From Planctomycetota bacterium (GTDB lineage Bacteria; Planctomycetota; UBA1135; UBA2386): a stretch of DNA of 9,674 bases. The position numbers and the translations under genes were made by a program. The notes under the pieces were generated by a model. The model saw only the letters and a program-made list of their open reading frames with translations. It did no database searches and was not told where the DNA came from. This document shows, one piece after another, positions 1-5,408 of this stretch (position 1 is the first letter of the stretch; each line of letters begins with the position of its first letter). The DNA is taken from positions 1 through 9,674 of the forward strand of contig QJVU01000363.1 of assembly GCA_003235605.1 (NCBI GenBank). The letters are read 5' to 3'.

Positions 1-551
1 AGCAACTTCGCCTCGACCTTGTCCGGCTCGTTGCTGCGCCCGACCCATTCGATGTACGCGGTCGGATTGCCCCAGATCTCGTCCCAATCCGCAAACGCCC
101 AGCGGAGCTCGACCTTCTGCTCGTCGATCGAGAACTCGCCGTCATTGCCATCCTCGTGGCCAACCATGTACAGGTCGAGTTGGAGTCGGTGCGGCAATCC
201 GAACTCGAGTTCGAACTGGGATTCGGTCTCGGTGGGCCCCCCGTCCGGCGGGATCTCGGGGATCAACCAGTACTCGAACTCCACGCTGCCCTCGGGACGC
301 ACGTAGACACGTGTTTCGGTGAACCGTCGGTGGGTCGTCCATTCTGGCTGACCGTACGGCCCCACACGATTCTCTTCGGTCCACTCCGATACCCTTCTCC
401 CTTCGACCACCAGGGGCCTGCCCTGGACAGGCTCCTGTTTGTCCGGAGGCTGCTGTTTGGTCGCGGGATTGACGACCTGGGCGATCAGGGGACCGGGCAG
501 GGCGACGGCGAGAGCCATCGCCAGGACACGAGAGCGGAGCATTCCTGTCAT
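1..551 (-). CDS. Exported protein of unknown function, N-terminal part (runs off left edge)
   Basis: The frame is open from an ATG at 551 to the window edge, giving 183 complete codons with no stop. A second in-frame ATG at 542 (residue 4) is an equally possible start. Neither has a good Shine-Dalgarno: ACAGGA abuts the second ATG too closely. Residues 4-25 form a signal peptide (MLRSRVLAMALAVALPG followed by PLIAQ), with cleavage expected near IAQ. Residues 30-60 are a polar linker rich in Q, P, E and K. Residues 70-183 alternate aromatic or hydrophobic with charged residues (TRVYVRPEGSVEFEYWLIPE, FELEFGLPHRLQLDLYMVG, PTAYIEWVGR), which suggests antiparallel beta strands and possibly an outer-membrane barrel. 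I recall similar strand patterns in planctomycete proteins annotated as porin- or transporter-like, but could not confirm this. It lies downstream of the repeat-protein gene in the same direction, separated by 112 bases containing a strong hairpin. Missing C-terminus: the window ends. Coding is well supported; function is not established. Confidence 0.8.
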   Translation of the reverse strand, partial: MTGMLRSRVLAMALAVALPGPLIAQVVNPATKQQPPDKQEPVQGRPLVVEGRRVSEWTEENRVGPYGQPEWTTHRRFTETRVYVRPEGSVEFEYWLIPEIPPDGGPTETESQFELEFGLPHRLQLDLYMVGHEDGNDGEFSIDEQKVELRWAFADWDEIWGNPTAYIEWVGRSNEPDKVEAKL

Positions 552-570
552 GACGGGTTGGGGTAGAACA

Positions 571-609
571 GCCGACCGGGCGTTGTTGCCCCAGCAACGA
601 CGGGTCGGC
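571..609 (-). terminator. Strong bulged stem-loop between two minus-strand genes
   Basis: On the + strand GCCGACC (571-577) pairs perfectly with GGTCGGC (603-609). Inside it CGTTGTTGC (581-589) pairs with GCAACGACG (594-602) through one T-G wobble. The loop is CCCA and GGG (578-580) is a bulge, so 16 pairs form in 39 bases. In the minus-strand transcript the wobble becomes one C-A mismatch and the loop reads TGGG. It starts 54 bases after the stop of the repeat-protein gene and ends 19 bases before the ATG at 551. No run of U follows (the transcript continues TGTTCTACCCC), so it is not a textbook intrinsic terminator. Attenuation, mRNA 3'-end protection or control of the next gene's start are alternatives. 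Confidence 0.5.
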
Positions 610-663
610 CGGCCGGTTCAGCCTTTCGGTACCACTCAACCCTGCACGGTCGCGTCGGCTCTG

Positions 664-2514
664 TCACATGATGGTTGACTCGAAGTACCCCGTCAGGTAG
701 GCGCCCTTGGCCGGCGCGATGAGACCTTGCGCGTACAGGGTCACCCCCTTGAGGCTCGGGATGTCCGGGACAATGAGAGAGATCACGCCCGTGCCCACGT
801 TCGGAATCTGAACCGACAGCAGGACCGCAGATGCAAGGTCCACCCTGAGGGTGCCGAACGGAGTCAGCAGGTTCGCCTTGGAGATACCGATGGCGACCGT
901 TGCCGGTGAACCTGGCTCGCCGGCGACGTTGTAGTGCAGCTTTCCACCCCGTGCGAGGATCCGCCAGTACTCGGGAATGTTCGCCCACTCCGAGACCTGA
1001 GTCATCCCGCTCCAGACGTGAACCGTGGCACCGTCGTAGGCCATCGCACACTGGTCCCGCAGCTCCGACTGCTTGGCCACGCACGGCCAGCTCGACCAAT
1101 CGTCACAGTAGCAACAGTAGCAGTACAGGTTCTTGCCGTCGTCCGCCATGACCGCCATGTCGAAGCAGGTCACCGTGGCCTGTGTGCTCGTGGTGACCGT
1201 TCGCCATTCTCCGGTGCGGCCGTTGAAGGTGTCGAGGCGCGTGCCACTGCGGGCGCAGAAAGCTGCCTTGTGGTCGTAGTAGCTGTCCCCCTTCGGAGCG
1301 GTCTGTGACGTCCACGTGCCGCAATTCGCACTGAAGCCCTGCATCTTGCCAGACGCCTCGATGAGGACCACGCCGTTGTAGATAACGTGGTTGCCCTGGT
1401 AGTTGCCGGCGGGGGCCGTTGCCCACTTGTTCGTCATGCAAGAGAACGCCGCGTAATCGCCGTACGGAGCGGTTTTGGCGAGCGCCGTGCCGGCGTTGAC
1501 ACCCACGACGGTGCCGGCGATCGGGGGCGCAAAGGAGCCGGCCAGCAGACCGAATGCATGCACGTTGGTGTTGTCGGCGGCGACAACCACTTCCTGCTGC
1601 ACGTCGACCGAGCTCCAGCCTGATGTCGACGTCGTCGTCGCGACGTCCATGGTGCCCGTGGCACAGGAGTAGGCAAGCACGGCGTTGCCATACTCGACCG
1701 CGGCCACGTTCTCCTTTGTGGTCAGCTTGATCGTCTGCGTGCCATGGTAGAGCACGACTTGGTTGTCGGTCAGGGCGCTGTAGAAGGTCATGCTGTTGGG
1801 CTCCTGCACGACCAGGTAGCCAGCGCGGGACGGCGGCTTGGTCAGGATCGCACCAGGTCCGGCGGGAATGCTCCGCCAACGATTGCGATACGCGCTGAAC
1901 ACGTGGTAGTTCGTCGTGTCACGGGCTGCACCACAGTAGCCAACCGCGGCGATGGTCGTGATGTTCGGGATGCCCAGCTCCACCGCGGTGCCGAAGTGCG
2001 CGCTGACGGCAACGGTCTTGGTTCCATTGGAAACCACTGCCACCATCCGGCCCACCATTCCGTACGGAGTCGAGCTGAACTCCATGGAAGTCCACGTGCC
2101 GAGAAGACCGGAGAAAACGTGTGCACCGTTGCGCTCCAGGAGCACCGTCAGCCACACTGCACCGCTGGGCGGCGGTAGCACGGTCGGCGATTCGTTCAGG
2201 GTCAGCTTCGACCAAGCCCCCGAACGGGTCGCGAAGCCCCACGCGGTGGTGCCGTCCACGATCACCACGTGGTCATCGTAGCCGTAGAACTCGGCGTTCG
2301 AGCTCACCTTGAGGTCGGACCACGTTCGCGTGTAGGCCGAATAGACGTGGTAGCCCGCAGCGTCCTGGACCACGACGACGCTGGCCTCGGCAAACAGCAA
2401 GGTAGGTGACGAGGACTTGAGCGTTGCCCAATCGGGGAGCTGAGCTGAGAGAGGGGCCGCGAAGACCGTGAGCAGGGCGGCAACGATCGGAATGGATCGG
2501 CGAATGGGGTTCAT
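664..2514 (-). CDS. Secreted 36-residue-repeat (propeller-like) protein with planctomycete-type C-terminal domain
   Basis: This is a 616-residue exported protein, unrecognised by name. The ATG at 2514 is chosen because it opens directly into a signal peptide (MNPIRRSIPIVAALLTVFAA, then PLSAQ, cleavage near residue 25). The frame stays open upstream to an ATG at 2688, but that extension is polar and would bury the signal peptide. Residues 55-510 hold about 13 copies of a unit spaced near 36 residues, each with a core like H-V-F/Y-S-A/G-x4-W (residues 55-65, 131-141, 203-213, 391-401 and others). Short beta-rich repeats ending in W suggest beta-propeller blades or a beta solenoid. Ten of the 12 cysteines fall between residues 359 and 489, including a CYCCYC cluster at 465-470, so disulfides are likely after export. 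Residues 525-616 form a separate domain (GEPGSPATVAIGIS, TPFGTLRVDL, VTLYAQGLIAP) resembling a C-terminal domain I recall from planctomycete surface proteins. No catalytic motif is visible. A role in surface binding or adhesion is a guess from architecture. It is divergent from the solute-binding fusion gene and upstream of another exported protein. Confidence 0.85.
   Translation of the reverse strand: MNPIRRSIPIVAALLTVFAAPLSAQLPDWATLKSSSPTLLFAEASVVVVQDAAGYHVYSAYTRTWSDLKVSSNAEFYGYDDHVVIVDGTTAWGFATRSGAWSKLTLNESPTVLPPPSGAVWLTVLLERNGAHVFSGLLGTWTSMEFSSTPYGMVGRMVAVVSNGTKTVAVSAHFGTAVELGIPNITTIAAVGYCGAARDTTNYHVFSAYRNRWRSIPAGPGAILTKPPSRAGYLVVQEPNSMTFYSALTDNQVVLYHGTQTIKLTTKENVAAVEYGNAVLAYSCATGTMDVATTTSTSGWSSVDVQQEVVVAADNTNVHAFGLLAGSFAPPIAGTVVGVNAGTALAKTAPYGDYAAFSCMTNKWATAPAGNYQGNHVIYNGVVLIEASGKMQGFSANCGTWTSQTAPKGDSYYDHKAAFCARSGTRLDTFNGRTGEWRTVTTSTQATVTCFDMAVMADDGKNLYCYCCYCDDWSSWPCVAKQSELRDQCAMAYDGATVHVWSGMTQVSEWANIPEYWRILARGGKLHYNVAGEPGSPATVAIGISKANLLTPFGTLRVDLASAVLLSVQIPNVGTGVISLIVPDIPSLKGVTLYAQGLIAPAKGAYLTGYFESTIM
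985..2352 (-). repeat. About 13 tandem ~36-residue protein repeats
   Basis: In the encoded protein the motif starts fall near residues 55, 91, 131, 167, 203, 242, 289, 318, 354, 391, 427, 463 and 498. Most intervals are 35-37, with a few of 39-46 and one of about 29. The consensus core is h-x-h-[FYW]-S-x5-W. Clear copies are YHVYSAYTRTW, AWGFATRSGAW, AHVFSGLLGTW, YHVFSAYRNRW, YAAFSCMTNKW, MQGFSANCGTW and LDTFNGRTGEW. Copies 4, 6, 7 and 8 are degenerate and lack the final W or the S. DNA-level identity between copies is low, so this is an old protein repeat and not a recent DNA amplification. Spacing was counted by hand from the translation. Confidence 0.8.
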
Positions 2515-2886
2515 GGCTATCTTACGTGCACTGGAGGTTGCTGTGGTTTCGAACGGGAGCACGAGCACGGGACGCTCGATGCCGTCGTTCCCAGGCAAGC
2601 GGTGTGCCCCATGTTCCACATGGATCGCCAACACCGACCAACTCCCCTCTGACGACACGCGGAAGTGGACGGAGCATCGATCGTCCACATGCGCAATCGC
2701 GCGACCCGCGGAGCCCCGTTGCAGACTCCGTCGCGGAATGGTTACGCGATGTCACTGTTCAAACACGTTTCTTCGCGGGTCCGAGGCGGTGAGCCGGGCA
2801 CAGGCTGTGCATTGGATCACTGGTCCATTGTTTGCTCGCGGCGAGCGTCTTCCGGCGTATCCCAACCCCACTCTTGGAGCTGTCCC
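2515..2886. promoter_or_regulatory. Divergent intergenic region (372 bases) between the repeat protein and the binding-protein fusion
   Basis: This stretch must carry the promoters for both flanking genes, which point away from each other. Open frames here read as arginine- and serine-rich translations with no family resemblance, so I call no gene. Two dyads are visible. CCATG-TTCCA-CATGG (2609-2623) is nested inside GGTGT (2601-2605) and ACACC (2631-2635). A perfect 6+6 palindrome GCTCGC-G-GCGAGC (2834-2846) lies 30 bases before the Shine-Dalgarno of the plus-strand gene. Either could be an operator. TTGCAG (2719) followed after 17-18 bases by TTACGCG is only a poor sigma70 match. No promoter can be assigned with confidence. 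Confidence 0.4.
2876..2879 (+). promoter_or_regulatory. Shine-Dalgarno GGAG that fixes the GTG start at 2887
   Basis: GGAG lies 7 bases upstream of the in-frame GTG at 2887, which opens directly into a hydrophobic signal peptide. The more upstream in-frame ATGs (2665, 2689, 2749) have no comparable site. They would put more than 45 polar residues ahead of the signal peptide. Confidence 0.6.
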
Positions 2887-5157
2887 GTGAGCACTTGCAC
2901 TACACCCCGTCCTTGTTCGTATCTCGGTTCGTATCTCGCTGGTCTCCTGCTCGCTTGCCCGCTTGCGGCGCAACACGCCAAGAGCGCAATCCACTCCTCC
3001 GACGAGGTCATACTGTTCACATCACTCCGCGAAACCATCGTTCGTCCCGTGGTTGCGCCGTTCGAGCGCGGCTCCGGCATGGCGGTCCGGATCATGCGCG
3101 CCGCGCGCCCGCGCGGACCTGCCGAGACCAAGGTCCTCGTCGAGCGGTTCACCAGGGCAAGAGCCGATGTCTGGTGGTGTCAGGAGACCCTCGCCACCGA
3201 CGCCCTGAAGCGGGCCGGGGCATTCGGAAGGATGGAGCCGCCGCCTGTCGGAGCCGACGCGATTGCGCGGCGGTTCCACGACCGCGACGGCCTGTGGTTC
3301 GGTTTCGCGGCGCGGGCGCGCATCATCATCGTCAATGCGGCGCACGTGCCTGAGAACCTGCGGCCGCACTCCATGTGGGACCTCCTCGACCCATGCTGGA
3401 AAGGCAAGGTCGCGCTGACACGGCCATCGAGCGGGACGGCGCTCTTCCACCTTCTCGCCCTGCAAGAAACGCTGGGCGCCGCGGACACCGAACGGTTCCT
3501 CGAGGGCCTGAGCAAGAACGACTGCAAGATTGCCGCCAGTGACCGCCGCCTGGCAGAGATGATCGCCAACGGCGACGCCCTCGTCGGAATGACCGACACC
3601 TCCGACTGGCGCGGCGTGAAGGCGAGAGGAAAGCCCGTGGATGCGATCTACCCGGATCAGGACGGTGTGGGAACGCTCGTCATTCCGAACACGGTCGCGC
3701 GCCTTGCAGCCTCGGGCAACCCGGCGGGTGCACGCCGCCTTGTCGAGTACCTCTTGTCCGAGCAAGGCGAGCGGATCATTGCGCAACAAGACCGCGGGCA
3801 GTTTCCGCTGCGCGCCGGCGCCGCACACACCGCAGACATCATGGCAGCCGGCGATCTCCGGGTCATGAAGGTCGATCTTGGAGACGTAGCTGCCCTGGCG
3901 GACACGTTCGGGGCCCAACTGCGAAAGCGCTACGCAGGGCTCCAGGCGAGGGGCGGGTTGGTCGACCGCCCGACCGGAACGGTCCTGGTCGACTTCGACC
4001 AGATGGCTACCGGCAAGCCTCCCGCGGGCATGACCGTGGCGCAGACCGGCAGTGGCGCGATGGGAGTCTGGACTGTGGCCAAGGACCCGACATCACGAGG
4101 CGGCGGCCGCGTCGTGACCCAGACCGATACGACCGGCTCCGGCAGACGTTTCCCTCTGTGTCTCCATGATGGCCCCGCCTTCAGGGACGCGTCGGTGAGC
4201 GTCTGCTTCAAGACCATGACCGGGGACACGGATCGTGCGGCAGGCATTTGTGTTCGGTACATCGATCAGGACAACTACTACTGCTGCCGCGTGAACTCCC
4301 TCGAGGACAACTACCGGTTCTACAAGGTCGTCGACGGGCGCCGGATGGAGCTTGGCGGCGTGAACCACCTGCCGATCCTGGAGAACACCTGGCAGTCGAT
4401 GAGGCTCGATGTGAAGGGCGATCACTTCCGTATGTGGATGAACGGCGCCCTGATCTTCGAAGTCGATGACGGTACCTTCCCCGGACCAGGAAAGGTGGGA
4501 TTGTGGCTCAAGGGCGACAGCGTGACATCGTTCGATGACCTGACGATCTCCCCGCCGGGTTCGCGTCACGCCTCGGACTTCGAGAACGAGAGACCGGGAG
4601 CCGAACCTCGGGGTTTCATGACGAGGTCCGACGGGGACGACAAGGTGTCATGGCGCATCGTCCCCACCGCGGGGGCCGCCAAGGGCGGTCTGGCCGTCAC
4701 GCCCGAGGCAACGCAACACGAGGGCGCCCGCCGCCGCGGCGGATGTGTGCTCCTCGACGGAGCCAACGTTGCCAGAAACGTCTCTGTCTTTACGCGCTTC
4801 AAGGTGGCCACGACGGGGCCAGGAATGCACCTCGCCGGTCTGGTTGCACGCTATCAAGACGCCAACCACCACTACCATCTCCGCATCAACCCCGAGGAAT
4901 GCAACCTTCGGCTCTACCGCGTGAGCAACGGCAAGCGCACCCTCGTCGGTGAGCGCCACCACACCCGGCATGACGAGCACGTCTGGCACACCGCACAGTT
5001 GACGGCAACCGGAACGCGCTTCTCAGTGCTGATCGACGGCGAGGTCCAGTTCGTCACACACGATGACGGGCTCCCGGCCGCTGGCAGGGCCGGGGTATGG
5101 GCTGCCCCGGGAGGCAACACGCTCTATGACGAGATCGTCGTCGAGGCGTTCGACTGA
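2887..5157 (+). CDS. Exported ABC-type solute-binding protein (AfuA/FbpA-like) fused to two LamG/DUF1080-like domains
   Basis: A 756-residue protein with GTG start and TGA stop at 5155. Residues 1-30 form a signal peptide (SYLAGLLLACPLAAQ). Cleavage after LAAQ is likely, although C24 preceded by LLA leaves a lipoprotein reading open. Residues 38-350 are a family 1/6 extracellular solute-binding domain. It begins VILFTSLRETIVRPVVAPFE, then has ADVWWCQETLATDALKRAGAF-like spacing, DLLDPCWKGKVALTRPSSGT, GMTDTSDW, DGVGTLVIPNTVARL and a closing GQFPLRAG, as in COG1840 iron-type binding proteins. Residues 365-555 and 562-754 are two homologous LamG/concanavalin-like domains close to DUF1080 (PF06439), with matched segments GICVRYIDQDNYYCCRVN and GLVARYQDANHHYHLRIN and closing GKVGLWLKGD...FDDLTI and GRAGVWAAPGG...YDEIVV. 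Typical relatives of the binding domain are about 340 residues and act with a permease and ATPase. None is adjacent here. The ligand cannot be read from sequence: metal, phosphonate or sugar are all possible. The fusion suggests a cell-surface or carbohydrate-anchored binding protein (inference). Confidence 0.85.
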   Translation: MSTCTTPRPCSYLGSYLAGLLLACPLAAQHAKSAIHSSDEVILFTSLRETIVRPVVAPFERGSGMAVRIMRAARPRGPAETKVLVERFTRARADVWWCQETLATDALKRAGAFGRMEPPPVGADAIARRFHDRDGLWFGFAARARIIIVNAAHVPENLRPHSMWDLLDPCWKGKVALTRPSSGTALFHLLALQETLGAADTERFLEGLSKNDCKIAASDRRLAEMIANGDALVGMTDTSDWRGVKARGKPVDAIYPDQDGVGTLVIPNTVARLAASGNPAGARRLVEYLLSEQGERIIAQQDRGQFPLRAGAAHTADIMAAGDLRVMKVDLGDVAALADTFGAQLRKRYAGLQARGGLVDRPTGTVLVDFDQMATGKPPAGMTVAQTGSGAMGVWTVAKDPTSRGGGRVVTQTDTTGSGRRFPLCLHDGPAFRDASVSVCFKTMTGDTDRAAGICVRYIDQDNYYCCRVNSLEDNYRFYKVVDGRRMELGGVNHLPILENTWQSMRLDVKGDHFRMWMNGALIFEVDDGTFPGPGKVGLWLKGDSVTSFDDLTISPPGSRHASDFENERPGAEPRGFMTRSDGDDKVSWRIVPTAGAAKGGLAVTPEATQHEGARRRGGCVLLDGANVARNVSVFTRFKVATTGPGMHLAGLVARYQDANHHYHLRINPEECNLRLYRVSNGKRTLVGERHHTRHDEHVWHTAQLTATGTRFSVLIDGEVQFVTHDDGLPAAGRAGVWAAPGGNTLYDEIVVEAFD
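2915..2938 (+). repeat. 12-base perfect tandem duplication in the signal peptide
   Basis: GTTCGTATCTCG occurs twice in immediate succession (2915-2926 and 2927-2938). It produces the duplicated residues SYLG-SYLA at the start of the hydrophobic core. The unit is a multiple of three, so gain or loss of a copy would keep the frame and change core length by four residues. Confidence 0.85.
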
Positions 5158-5408
5158 CGATCGAGCTGGCCGGCTCTCCTTTCCGGCTGTCTCGCCTACC
5201 CTCCTGTCACGCATGTTCACACCAGAAGAGCCAGTATCTCAGAGCCTCGCCACACAGGAACGCACCCATCGGGTGGTCCCTGGCGGCCAGGTTCTCCAGG
5301 AAGCACGTACGGCAAGCTGAGTTCGCTCCTCCATGGTTCGAAGATCGAGCTTGACTCCGGGCTGATCGCCGCACGCCGGCTATTCTCGGGGGCAGCACGA
5401 TCCCGCAC
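5158..5408. other. Intergenic region before the addBA-like operon
   Basis: The region is 251 bases with no credible gene. Just after the upstream stop, GCCGG (5169-5173) and CCGGC (5183-5187) can form a 5-bp hairpin with a 9-base loop. No T-run follows, so it is at best a weak terminator. Near the downstream gene, TATTCT (5381-5386) preceded by GC resembles a -10 box and would give a very short leader. The nearest -35-like element, TTGACT (5351-5356), is 24 bases away, which is too far for a standard sigma70 promoter. The promoter of the nuclease/helicase pair probably lies here but is not resolved. Confidence 0.35.

Noticed and set aside
142..639. 165-residue minus-strand frame overlapping the left-edge gene
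   Set aside because: Its translation is rich in R, P and G with no domain or signal peptide. The alternative frame from 551 gives a signal peptide and beta-strand pattern and stays open to the edge.
2515..2688. N-terminal extension of the repeat protein to the ATG at 2688
   Set aside because: The extra 58 residues are polar and would place the clear signal peptide internally. The ATG at 2514 starts directly at MNPIRRSIPIV.
2665..2886. N-terminal extension of the binding-protein fusion to upstream ATGs
   Set aside because: The extension has no conserved features and lacks a ribosome site, while GTG 2887 has GGAG at 7-base spacing and opens the signal peptide.
5169..5187. GCCGG/CCGGC hairpin as an intrinsic terminator after the binding-protein fusion
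   Set aside because: The stem is only 5 bp with a 9-base loop and no T-run, so it is too weak to call.
5351..5386. TTGACT ... TATTCT as a sigma70 promoter for the addBA-like operon
   Set aside because: The spacer is 24 bases, outside the usual 16-19, so it was kept only as a -10-like note in the intergenic entry.
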